Of a stretch of 64,000 bases of DNA, positions 1 through 10,229 are shown in pieces. The position numbers were made by a program, and so were the translations under genes. Below the pieces are notes generated by a model. That model was not told the DNA's origin, did not search any database, and saw only the letters and a list, made by a program, of their open reading frames with translations. Positions within the stretch are counted from its first letter, which is position 1. The number at the start of each line of letters is the position of its first letter. Source of the stretch: Pseudomonas mosselii (lineage in GTDB: Bacteria > Pseudomonadota > Gammaproteobacteria > Pseudomonadales > Pseudomonadaceae); the NCBI RefSeq assembly GCF_005796105.1, contig NZ_VAUO01000002.1, positions 620,001 through 684,000 of the forward strand, read 5' to 3'.

Positions 1-559
1 GGTTGACCTGTACCGGGATACTGTGGGTGGAGTCGGTGAGCAGCAGCACCCGCGAGGTATACGGCATCAGTTCGACCACCTGGCCCATCAGGCCGCGCGC
101 ATCGAGCACCGGCTGGCCAAGGAACACGCCGTCGCGCTCGCCCTTGTTGATCAGGATGCGGTGGGTAAAGGGGTTGGGGTCGACGCCGATCAGTTCGGCC
201 ACCTCGACCTTCTCGTTGACCAGCGCCGAGGAGTTGAGCAACTCGCGCAGGCGCACGTTCTGCTCGGTCAGGGCCGCCAGCTTCTGCAAGCGCCCCTGCA
301 ACAGCAGGGCTTCGGTCTTGAGTTTCTCGTTCTCGGCGATCAGCTCGGTGCGGCTGCCGAACTGGCCAGCGACCCCCTGCCACATGCGCTGGGGCAAGTC
401 GGTGATCCAGTAGGATTCCATCAACACCAGCCCCATCTGGCTGCGCACCGGCTTGAGCAGGTCGAAGCGCGAGTCGACCACCATCAGCGCGATCGACATC
501 ACCACCAGCACCAGCAGGCGAACGCCCAACGAGGGGCCTTTGGAGAAAAGCGGTTTAAT
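1..559 (-). CDS. mreC: Rod shape-determining protein MreC (3' end beyond window)
   Basis: MreC is an inner-membrane protein with a periplasmic domain that links the MreB filament to the elongation peptidoglycan machinery. The reading frame runs off the left edge, so only about 186 N-terminal residues are present. It starts KPLFSKGPSLGVRLLVLVV, which matches E. coli MreC (MKPIFSRGPSL) from residue 2 on. A membrane helix follows, then a coiled-coil stretch and the start of the beta domain. There is no ATG, GTG or TTG between the upstream in-frame stop and this conserved N-terminus. The codon in the Met position is ATT (557-559), preceded six bases away by GAGGAA (566-571). I therefore place the start at an AUU codon; the only downstream alternative is a TTG that would remove conserved residues. 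It lies 166 bp downstream of mreB on the same strand. Confidence 0.9.
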   Translation of the reverse strand, partial: MKPLFSKGPSLGVRLLVLVVMSIALMVVDSRFDLLKPVRSQMGLVLMESYWITDLPQRMWQGVAGQFGSRTELIAENEKLKTEALLLQGRLQKLAALTEQNVRLRELLNSSALVNEKVEVAELIGVDPNPFTHRILINKGERDGVFLGQPVLDARGLMGQVVELMPYTSRVLLLTDSTHSIPVQVN

Positions 560-640
560 GGGCCGTTCCTCGTGGACGACGATTCAGGAGGTCATGGGAC
601 ATGGGGCAATGCACCGGCCTGTCTGCGGATTGACGGAAAC

Positions 641-698
641 GGCGCCACAGGCGGCGCCGCCTAAGCGCATACAGGTAGCACTGCACGTGCTACCTGTA
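641..698 (-). promoter_or_regulatory. Two stem-loops in the mreB-mreC intergenic space
   Basis: A perfect 12-bp inverted repeat (670-681 with 687-698, five-base loop) lies just after the mreB stop. A second GC-rich hairpin (GGCGCC arms, about 641-658) follows closer to mreC. Neither is followed by a clear T run on the minus strand, so these look more like an RNA-processing or partial attenuation site than a full terminator. Their effect on mreC expression is inference. Confidence 0.5.
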
Positions 699-725
699 AA
701 CCAGAGCGCTGCACTGCAACCGCGA

Positions 726-1913
<1,188 letters not shown>

Positions 1914-1968
1914 TCATGTTCCTCAATTGCGCAGCCATTGCGCTTTTTCGTTTCTCCTGGAGATCCCC

Positions 1969-2256
1969 ATGGCGCTTCAACGCTCCGACGTGGAAAAGAT
2001 CGCCCATCTGGCCCGCCTGGGTCTGGATGACAGCGAACTGCCACGCATTACCGACGCCTTGAACAGTATTCTCGGGCTGGTCGACCAGATGCAGGCTGTC
2101 GACACGAGCGGCATCGAACCCCTCGCCCACCCGCTGGAAACCACCCAACGTCTGCGTCCCGACCAGGTCACCGAAAGCAACCAGCGCGACCGCTACCAAG
2201 CCGTCGCCCCGTCGACCGAGAACGGTCTGTACCTGGTTCCGAAAGTCATCGATTAA
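1969..2256 (+). CDS. gatC: Asp/Glu-tRNA amidotransferase subunit C
   Basis: GatC is the small stabilising subunit of the GatCAB complex, which converts misacylated Glu-tRNA(Gln) or Asp-tRNA(Asn) to the correct amide form. The protein is 95 aa, typical for the family, and starts [19 protein letters not shown], the conserved GatC N-terminal helix. The ATG at 1969 is preceded by GGAGA; the frame is open further upstream but those residues are not GatC-like. It is 15 bp upstream of gatA and clearly in one operon with gatA and gatB. Confidence 0.96.
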   Translation: MALQRSDVEKIAHLARLGLDDSELPRITDALNSILGLVDQMQAVDTSGIEPLAHPLETTQRLRPDQVTESNQRDRYQAVAPSTENGLYLVPKVID

Positions 2257-2271
2257 GGGAAAGCGTCCGCC

Positions 2272-3723
2272 ATGCACCAACTGTCTCTCGCCGAGATCGC
2301 CCGCGGCCTCGCCGACAAGTCGTTCTCTTCCGAAGAGCTGACCGGCGCGCTGCTGTCGCGCATCAAGCAGCTCGATCCACAGCTCAACAGCTTCATCACC
2401 GTCACCGAGCAACAGGCCCTGGAACAGGCGCGTGCCGCCGACGCCCGCCGCGCTGCCGGCGAAACCGGCGCGCTGCTGGGCGCACCGATCGCCCACAAGG
2501 ACCTGTTCTGCACCACGGGCGTGCGCACCAGCTGCGGCTCGAAGATGCTCGACAGTTTCACCGCCCCGTACGACGCCACCGTGGTCGCCAAACTGGCCGA
2601 AGCCGGCATGGTCACCCTGGGCAAAACCAACATGGACGAGTTCGCCATGGGCTCGGCCAATGAGTCCAGCCACTACGGTGCGGTCAAGAACCCATGGAGC
2701 CTCGAACACGTACCGGGCGGCTCGTCAGGCGGTTCGGCAGCGGCGGTCGCAGCGCGCCTGCTGCCGGTGGCCACCGGTACCGATACTGGTGGTTCGATCC
2801 GCCAGCCCGCCGCACTGACCAACCTCACCGGCCTGAAGCCGACCTACGGTCGCGTCTCGCGCTGGGGCATGATCGCCTACGCCTCCAGCCTCGACCAGGG
2901 CGGCCCGATGGCCCGCAGCGCCGAAGACTGCGCCCTGCTGCTGCAAGGCATGGCCGGTTTCGACGCCAAGGACTCTACCTGCGTCGATGAGCCGGTACCG
3001 GACTACAGCGCCACGCTCAACGGCTCGCTGCAAGGCCTGCGCATCGGTCTGCCGAAGGAATACTTCGGCGCCGGTCTCGACCCACGTATCGCCGAACTGG
3101 TCCAGGCCAGCGTCAAGGAGCTGGAAAAGCTCGGCGCGGTGGTCAAGCAGATCAGCCTGCCGAACATGCAGCACGCAATTCCTGCTTACTACGTGATCGC
3201 CCCCGCCGAAGCCTCCTCCAACCTGTCGCGTTTCGACGGCGTGCGTTTCGGCCACCGCTGCGCGGAGCCCAAGGACCTCACCGACCTGTACAAACGCTCG
3301 CGTGGCGAAGGTTTCGGAGTTGAAGTGCAGCGGCGCATCATGGTCGGCACCTATGCGCTGTCGGCCGGCTACTACGACGCCTACTACGTCAAGGCCCAAC
3401 AGATCCGCCGCCTGATCAAGAACGACTTCATGGCCGCATTCAACGATGTCGACCTGATCCTCGGCCCAACCACGCCAAACCCGGCCTGGAAGCTCGGCTC
3501 GAAGAACGCCGACCCGGTCGCCGCGTACCTGGAAGACGTCTACACCATCACCGCCAACCTGGCAGGCCTGCCGGGCCTGTCGATGCCGGCCGGCTTCGTC
3601 GATGGCCTGCCGGTGGGCGTGCAACTGCTGGCCCCGTATTTCCAGGAAGGCCGCCTGCTCAACGTCGCGCACCGGTACCAGCAAGTCACCGACTGGCACA
3701 CCCGCGCCCCCAACGGCTTCTGA
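2272..3723 (+). CDS. gatA: Asp/Glu-tRNA amidotransferase subunit A
   Basis: GatA is the glutaminase subunit that releases ammonia from glutamine and passes it to GatB. At 483 aa it has the normal length. The amidase-signature Ser-cisSer-Lys triad is visible as Lys76 (IAHKDLF), Ser151 (GGSSGGSA) and Ser175 ([11 protein letters not shown]). The signature block spans about residues 149-180. All key residues are present. The gene sits between gatC and gatB with 15 and 11 bp gaps, so the subunits should be made stoichiometrically. Confidence 0.98.
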   Translation: MHQLSLAEIARGLADKSFSSEELTGALLSRIKQLDPQLNSFITVTEQQALEQARAADARRAAGETGALLGAPIAHKDLFCTTGVRTSCGSKMLDSFTAPYDATVVAKLAEAGMVTLGKTNMDEFAMGSANESSHYGAVKNPWSLEHVPGGSSGGSAAAVAARLLPVATGTDTGGSIRQPAALTNLTGLKPTYGRVSRWGMIAYASSLDQGGPMARSAEDCALLLQGMAGFDAKDSTCVDEPVPDYSATLNGSLQGLRIGLPKEYFGAGLDPRIAELVQASVKELEKLGAVVKQISLPNMQHAIPAYYVIAPAEASSNLSRFDGVRFGHRCAEPKDLTDLYKRSRGEGFGVEVQRRIMVGTYALSAGYYDAYYVKAQQIRRLIKNDFMAAFNDVDLILGPTTPNPAWKLGSKNADPVAAYLEDVYTITANLAGLPGLSMPAGFVDGLPVGVQLLAPYFQEGRLLNVAHRYQQVTDWHTRAPNGF

Positions 3724-3734
3724 GGAATTCACAC

Positions 3735-5180
<1,446 letters not shown>

Positions 5181-5219
5181 TTGTTTCACCCCTGCAATCC
5201 TGCGAGGGCTCTGCCCTCG

Positions 5220-5300
5220 TTCGCGGGCAAGCCCGCTCCCACAGGTACAGCGGCGCATTCACTGGCAGCGACTTTCTTGTGGAGCGGGCTTGCCCGCGAA
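5220..5300. repeat. Inverted pair of REP elements downstream of gatB
   Basis: Two oppositely oriented copies of the GCGGGCAAGCCCGCTCCCAC core (about 5220-5244 and 5279-5300) flank a 35-bp spacer. This is the P. putida-type REP palindrome in head-to-head arrangement. It lies between gatB and the RlpA-like gene and probably acts as a transcript-stabilising 3' structure. Confidence 0.85.
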
Positions 5301-5324
5301 TGGCCGCCCTGGAGATCACCCGTC

Positions 5325-5699
5325 TTGCTAAAACGGTCCCTTGCCACCCTGGCTCTTTTCTCTACCTTGGCCGGCTGTGCCAGCCATGACATCGACCCGC
5401 GCGGCTACGACGAAACCGGCACTGCCTCGTATTACGGCGCACGCCACCACGGCAAGCGCACCGCCAGCGGCGAACCCTTCAACCAGCATGGCCTGACCGC
5501 CGCCCACCGCAGCCTGCCGTTCGGCACCCGGCTGCTGGTCACCAACCTCGCCAACCAACGCAGTGTCGTGGTGCGGATCAACGACCGGGGACCCCATACC
5601 CGCGGCCGGCTGATCGACCTGTCACGTGCTGCCGCAGAAAAAATCGGCATGCTGCGTAGCGGAACCGCGCGCGTACGGGTACAAGGTCTGTCTGACTGA
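5325..5699 (+). CDS. RlpA-like septal ring lipoprotein (short form)
   Basis: The product is a 124-aa lipoprotein with a double-psi beta-barrel (DPBB/RlpA) domain. A signal peptide ends in the lipobox LAGC (Cys18). The DPBB follows with GTASYYGARHHGKRTASGEPF and the catalytic-type motif VRINDRGPHTRGRLIDLS. RlpA proteins are lytic transglycosylases acting on naked glycan strands; this form lacks a SPOR domain, so septal targeting by glycan binding is not expected. The start is a TTG at 5325 with GGAG ten bases upstream; upstream codons in this frame run through the REP pair and are not coding. Activity is inferred from the family. Confidence 0.85.
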   Translation: MLKRSLATLALFSTLAGCASHDIDPRGYDETGTASYYGARHHGKRTASGEPFNQHGLTAAHRSLPFGTRLLVTNLANQRSVVVRINDRGPHTRGRLIDLSRAAAEKIGMLRSGTARVRVQGLSD

Positions 5700-5718
5700 T
5701 CCAACTGGAGCCCCTGCC

Positions 5719-6804
5719 ATTTTCGACCTGGCCACTCTCCCCACCTTCAGCCTGCTGCAACTGGGCACTGGCCTGTTGCTGCTGATCATCGGCGCCGAAC
5801 TGCTGGTGCGCGCCGCCCTGCGCCTGGCCACCCGCCTGCACGTACGCCCGCTGATCATCGGCCTGAGCCTGGTCGCCTTCGGCAGCACCGCCCCGCAGCT
5901 CACCGTGAGCCTGCAAGCCGCCTATCAGGGCGCGCCAGACGTAGCAGTGGGCAGCGTGATCGGCAGCAATATCTTCAACGTCCTGGTGATTCTCGGGCTG
6001 GCAGCGCTGATCATTCCGCTGCGCGTATCACGCCAGCTGGTGCGCCTGGATATTCCACTGATGATCGCGGCCAGCGCGCTGGTCTACCTGCTGGCCAGCA
6101 ATGGCCTGCTGGGCCGCTTCGAGGGTGCAATGCTGCTGCTAGGCCTTGCAGGCTACCTGCTGATGCTCTGGCACCAGTCGCGCCACTATGCGCGCACCTA
6201 CCCCGCCGCGCCCGCCGCCCATGTGCATGCCTGGCGCTTCTGGAGCGGCACGCTGGGGCAAGTGCTGCTGGGGTTCATCCTGCTCAGCCTGGCGGGGCAT
6301 CTGCTGCTGGAGGCAGCGGTGGAAGTGGCCACCGACCTGGGATTGTCCGAACGGGTGATCGGCTTGACCGTCGTGGCGGTGTGCACCTCGTTGCCGGAGC
6401 TGGCGGCTGCGCTGATCGCCGCCTTGCGCGGTGAGCGCGAGATCGCGGTGGGCACGGTGATCGGCAGCAACCTGTTCAACCTACTCGCAGTGCTGGGAAC
6501 GACTGCCCTGGTGGCCCCCGAGCCGCTGTCGATCTCACCCAACGCGCTGGACTTCGACCTGCCGGTGATGCTCGGCGTCGCCGCGCTGTGCCTGCCAGTG
6601 TTCTATTCAGGTTACCGGGTCACCCGAGCCGAAGGCCTAGTGTTCCTCTGCCTGTACCTGGCCTACGGCCTGCACGTGGTGACCTTTACCACCGGGCTGC
6701 CGCTGGCTGGGCGCCTTGAAAGACTGATGCTTTTCTACGTACTCCCGGCGCTCGCGCTCGTGCTGCTGTACACGACGCTTCGCGCCTGGCGCCGCCAACA
6801 CTGA
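5719..6804 (+). CDS. Calcium/sodium antiporter family (YrbG-like) membrane protein
   Basis: This is an integral membrane cation antiporter with the two inverted Na/Ca-exchanger repeats. Repeat 1 reads GSTAPQLTVSL then VGSVIGSNIFN; repeat 2 reads CTSLPELAAAL then VGTVIGSNLFN. About ten hydrophobic segments are visible over 361 aa. In repeat 1 the usual Glu of the PE motif is Gln (residue 60), which is odd because this Glu normally coordinates the ion. The start is uncertain. An ATT codon at 5719 sits eight bases after GGAG and precedes the first plausible residues, whereas the nearest ATG (5626) would overlap the RlpA-like gene by 74 bp. The transported ion cannot be told from the sequence. 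Confidence 0.85.
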   Translation: MFDLATLPTFSLLQLGTGLLLLIIGAELLVRAALRLATRLHVRPLIIGLSLVAFGSTAPQLTVSLQAAYQGAPDVAVGSVIGSNIFNVLVILGLAALIIPLRVSRQLVRLDIPLMIAASALVYLLASNGLLGRFEGAMLLLGLAGYLLMLWHQSRHYARTYPAAPAAHVHAWRFWSGTLGQVLLGFILLSLAGHLLLEAAVEVATDLGLSERVIGLTVVAVCTSLPELAAALIAALRGEREIAVGTVIGSNLFNLLAVLGTTALVAPEPLSISPNALDFDLPVMLGVAALCLPVFYSGYRVTRAEGLVFLCLYLAYGLHVVTFTTGLPLAGRLERLMLFYVLPALALVLLYTTLRAWRRQH

Positions 6805-6858
6805 GTCGCGGATAAAATACCCCCACAGGTACAGCGCTCGAACCAGTCTGTGCGCGGT

Positions 6859-6885
6859 CCTGTGGGGGCGGGCTTGCCCACGAAG
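6859..6885. repeat. Single REP element
   Basis: One copy of the TGTGGGGGCGGGCTTGCCCA palindrome lies between the convergent antiporter and aroP genes. It may serve as a shared 3' structure for both transcripts. Confidence 0.7.
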
Positions 6886-6893
6886 AAGCCCAC

Positions 6894-8252
6894 TCAGTTA
6901 GCCTGGCGCGCCTTCTTCATCTTGAATGCCACCCACAACACCGCGATCCACGCCGGAATCAGCATCACCGAGATGCGGATCGGCGGCGTCAGGTACATCA
7001 CCACCAGAATCAGCACGATGAACGCCAGGCACAGGTAGTTGCTGATCGGATGCCCCCAGCTGCGGTAGAACGGGGTCACACCGGCAGCCAGCTTGGCCTT
7101 GCGGAATTTCAGGTGGGTGATGCTGATGCTCGCCCAGTTGATCACCAGCGCCGATACGGCAAGTGCCATCAGCAGGCCAAAAGCTTCGCCCGGCATCAGG
7201 TAGTTGATCACCACACACATGCCCGTGGCGAACGCAGACACCCCCAGTGCCGTGAGCGGTACGCCACGGCGGCTGACCTTGAGCAACTGGCGTGGCGCAT
7301 CGCCCTGGGATGCCAGGCCGAACAGCATGCGGCTGTTGGCGTACACGCAGCTGTTGTAGACCGACAGCGCAGCGGTCAGCACCACGACGTTGAGGATGGT
7401 CGCCACCAGGTCGCTGTCGAGTTCGTGGAAGATCATCACGAACGGGCTACCGCCCTGCACCACCTTCTGCCACGGGTACAGCGACAGCAGCACCGCCAAG
7501 GCGCCGATATAGAAAATCAGGATGCGGTAGACCACCTGGTTGGTGGCCTTCGGGATGCTCTCACGCGGATTGGCAGCTTCGGCGGCGGTGATACCCACCA
7601 GCTCCAGACCACCAAAACTGAACATGATCACCGCCAGCGCCATCACCAGCCCGCTCACGCCATTGGGGAAGAAGCCACCGTACTGCCACAGGTTGGCGAC
7701 GCTGGCGTCCGGGCCACCCTGGCCGCTGCCTAGCAACCAGGCACCGAAGCCGATCATGCTGACGATGGCCACCACCTTGACCAGCGAGAACCAGAACTCC
7801 AGCTCCCCGTACACCTTCACTTGAGTCAGGTTGATGGCATTGATCACCACGAAGAAGATCGCCGCCGTGGCCCAGGTGGGGAAGTCCGGCCACCAGTACT
7901 TGATGTAGATGCCCACCGCCGTCAGCTCGGCCATGCCCACCAACACGTACACCACCCAGTAGTTCCAGCCCGAAACGAACCCGGCGAACTCGTTCCAGTA
8001 CTGGTGGGCGAAGTGGCTGAAGCTGCCGGCAACCGGCTCCTCGACCACCATCTCGCCGAGCTGGCGCATGATCAGGAAGGCCATCAGGCCAGCGATGGCA
8101 TAGCCCAGCAATACCGAAGGGCCAGCCAGCTGGATGGTCTGGGCGATGCCCAGGAACAGCCCGGTGCCAATCGCACCGCCCAGCGCGATCAGTTGTATAT
8201 GGCGGTTCTTCAGCCCGCGCTGCAAGCGCTCGGGGCTACTCTGGTCTTGCAT
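6894..8252 (-). CDS. aroP: Aromatic amino acid permease, APC family
   Basis: This 452-aa inner-membrane permease is closely similar to E. coli AroP. It shares long runs such as LKNRHIQLIALGGAIGTGLF near the N-terminus, AFLIMRQLGEMVVEEPVAGS and SFGGLELVGITAAEA. AroP imports phenylalanine, tyrosine and tryptophan by proton symport. About 12 hydrophobic segments are present. The ATG at 8252 follows AAAGGA with good spacing. The next gene upstream on the same strand is the AEC carrier, 60 bp away, so co-transcription is possible. Specificity within the AroP/PheP/AnsP group is inferred from overall similarity. Confidence 0.92.
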   Translation of the reverse strand: MQDQSSPERLQRGLKNRHIQLIALGGAIGTGLFLGIAQTIQLAGPSVLLGYAIAGLMAFLIMRQLGEMVVEEPVAGSFSHFAHQYWNEFAGFVSGWNYWVVYVLVGMAELTAVGIYIKYWWPDFPTWATAAIFFVVINAINLTQVKVYGELEFWFSLVKVVAIVSMIGFGAWLLGSGQGGPDASVANLWQYGGFFPNGVSGLVMALAVIMFSFGGLELVGITAAEAANPRESIPKATNQVVYRILIFYIGALAVLLSLYPWQKVVQGGSPFVMIFHELDSDLVATILNVVVLTAALSVYNSCVYANSRMLFGLASQGDAPRQLLKVSRRGVPLTALGVSAFATGMCVVINYLMPGEAFGLLMALAVSALVINWASISITHLKFRKAKLAAGVTPFYRSWGHPISNYLCLAFIVLILVVMYLTPPIRISVMLIPAWIAVLWVAFKMKKARQAN

Positions 8253-8312
8253 GAAGTGTCCTTTAGGTGAGGCCGTGTTATTGGTTTTATGTGCAGTAGG
8301 CTGCGCAGACGA

Positions 8313-9254
8313 CTAAATCCAGCCGCCCCACTGCAAGACGAAAATGCCGATGTTGGTGGTAATCGCTGCCATCAGCGTGGTGATCACGATAATAGACGCC
8401 GCCAGCTCATGGTTACCGTTGGCGGCCCGGGCCATCACATAGCTGGCCGCAGCGGTCGGGCTGCCGATGTAGAGAAACAGGATCCCCAGCTCGGCGCCGC
8501 GAAAACCGCACAACCACGCGCCGAGGGTGCCCAGGATCGGCAACCAGACCATCTTCACCAGGCTTGCGTCCACCGCCAGCTTACCGCTGTCGCGCAGCGC
8601 CGCCAGCGACAAGGTGCCCCCAATGCAGATCAGCGCCAACGGCAGGGTCATCTGCGCCAGATAATCGCCCGATGTCAGCACCCAGTTGGGCAACGGCACC
8701 TGCCAGTAAGCCATAGGCGCAGCCGCCAGCACGCTGAGGATCAGCGGATTGCTGAAGATGCTCTTGCACAGGCTCCACGGGTCGGACTTCAGGTCCGGGC
8801 TGTACACCGCCAGCACCACCGCCGACAGCGAGTTGTACATGAGGATCACCAAGCCCGCCAGCACCGCCCCCAGGGAAATACCGTAGTCGCCATACAGGCT
8901 GGCGGCCAGGGCCAGGCCGATCACCCCATTGTTGCCGCGAAATGCGCCCTGGGTATAGATGCCACGGTCGGCCAGTGGGCTGCGCCAAATGGCCAGGCCC
9001 CAGGACAGCGCAAACCCGACCAGGGTGGCGGCGATGAAGTAAAAGATCACCCCCGGCTTGACGGCGGCGGCAAGGTCAGCGTGATAGATGCCAAGAAACA
9101 ACAACGCCGGCATGCACACGTTGAACACCAGCGACGAGGCGACCCTGCTGAAATTGTCGTCGATCAGGCCGATGCGTTTGAGCAGCATGCCCATGAACAG
9201 CATGGCGAAGACCGGAGCCGTGATGTTCAGCGTCTGGATGAGAAGGGCGAGCAT
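8313..9254 (-). CDS. AEC (auxin efflux carrier) family transporter
   Basis: The product of about 313 aa is a membrane protein with ten hydrophobic segments and the AEC family pattern: an N-terminal PVFAMLFMGMLLKRIGLI, a central GAFRGNNGVIGLALA and a C-terminal GSPTAAASYVMARAANGN. Bacterial members often export or import carboxylates such as malate, but no substrate can be assigned here. I chose the ATG at 9254; a TTG two codons upstream is equally possible because AGGA lies ten and four bases away respectively. It precedes aroP on the same strand. Confidence 0.85.
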   Translation of the reverse strand: MLALLIQTLNITAPVFAMLFMGMLLKRIGLIDDNFSRVASSLVFNVCMPALLFLGIYHADLAAAVKPGVIFYFIAATLVGFALSWGLAIWRSPLADRGIYTQGAFRGNNGVIGLALAASLYGDYGISLGAVLAGLVILMYNSLSAVVLAVYSPDLKSDPWSLCKSIFSNPLILSVLAAAPMAYWQVPLPNWVLTSGDYLAQMTLPLALICIGGTLSLAALRDSGKLAVDASLVKMVWLPILGTLGAWLCGFRGAELGILFLYIGSPTAAASYVMARAANGNHELAASIIVITTLMAAITTNIGIFVLQWGGWI

Positions 9255-9393
9255 GCGCAAGCGGTCCTGAGCGAGGGAGTTGCCGTTAGGGGGCTAATGA
9301 TACGCCAACAGTTCAGGCATTGCGGGGATCGAGGAGGACTTTAACGCTGTTCATGCCACTTATGGCCTTATCGCGTCAGTAAGGCGTGTCCTG

Positions 9394-9636
9394 CGTAGGA
9401 GCGGCCTTGTACAGCCCATTCGCGGCACAAGGCCGCTCTCATAGAAATACACATAACTTGTTGATTTAGAAGGAATCTGTGGGAGCGGGCTTGCCCGCGA
9501 ACACCGGCAAAGCCGGTGCCATCCACCGAGTCGCCTGCTTCGCGGGCAAGCCCGCTCCCACAGGGTACGCGGAGCGCTTGCGAAATCAGTTCTCTGCGCG
9601 ACAGCGCAGCCCAAAGGGCTGGGTGATCTCCTACAG
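9394..9636 (-). repeat. Composite REP element, copy A
   Basis: This copy, read on the minus strand, matches two other loci (28633-28961 and 43633-43958). In order it has a short leader ending in a CAGCCCTTTGGGCTG hairpin, a pair of inverted REPs flanking a CACCGGC/GCCGGTG hairpin, the linker TAAATCAACAAGTTATGTGT, and a second palindrome GCGGCCTTGTGCCGC. Here the second palindrome is shortened. A further inverted piece of the linker lies at about 9644-9666, next to the roxR stop. The element fills most of the gene-free stretch 9255-9666; nothing else is seen there. Confidence 0.9.
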
Positions 9637-9666
9637 AAACCGTTTTAAATCAACAAGTAATGTGTA

Positions 9667-10227
9667 TCAGCGACGAACCGGGCGCTTCTGCAACTTGCGC
9701 TGCAGAGTACGCCGGTGCATGCCCAACGCCCGCGCAGTGGCGGAAATGTTGCCTTCGTGCTCGCCCAGCACGCGTTGGATGTGTTCCCACTGTAGGCGGT
9801 CAACCGACATCGGGTTCTCCGGCACCAGGGTGTCCAGGTCGGTATGCTCCGAGAGTAATGCCGCCAGTACGTCGTCGGCGTCTGCGGGCTTGCACAGGTA
9901 GTTGCAGGCGCCGCGCTTGACCGCCTCCACTGCCGTGGCGATGCTCGAATAGCCGGTGAGAATCACCACGCGCATCTCGGGGTCGAGCTCCAACAGCTTG
10001 GGCAGCAAGACCAAGCCCGAATCGCCTTCCATTTTCAAGTCCAGCGTGGCGTAGTCCGGCAGGTCCTGTTCGGCCAGTTTCAGGCCTTCTTCGGCGGAGC
10101 CTGCGGTGCTCACGCGAAAACCTCGACGGCTCATGGCGCGTGCCATCACGCGGGTGAAAGTGGCGTCATCGTCCACCAGCAACAGGTGCGGTAGTTCTTC
10201 GCCGTCGACCTGGTTTTCTTCGCTCAT
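9667..10227 (-). CDS. roxR: Redox response regulator RoxR (RegA/PrrA/ActR family)
   Basis: RoxR is the DNA-binding partner of the RoxS kinase; in pseudomonads the pair controls terminal oxidases and cyanide-insensitive respiration. The 186-aa protein has a receiver domain with the acidic pair Asp20-Asp21, phosphoacceptor Asp63 (LDLKM) and a conserved Lys in LCKPAD. The C-terminal Fis-type helix-turn-helix reads GNISATARALGMHRRTLQRK. The length and layout are those of the RegA/PrrA family. It follows roxS by two bases, so the two are translated together. Confidence 0.95.
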   Translation of the reverse strand: MSEENQVDGEELPHLLLVDDDATFTRVMARAMSRRGFRVSTAGSAEEGLKLAEQDLPDYATLDLKMEGDSGLVLLPKLLELDPEMRVVILTGYSSIATAVEAVKRGACNYLCKPADADDVLAALLSEHTDLDTLVPENPMSVDRLQWEHIQRVLGEHEGNISATARALGMHRRTLQRKLQKRPVRR

Positions 10228-10229
10228 CG

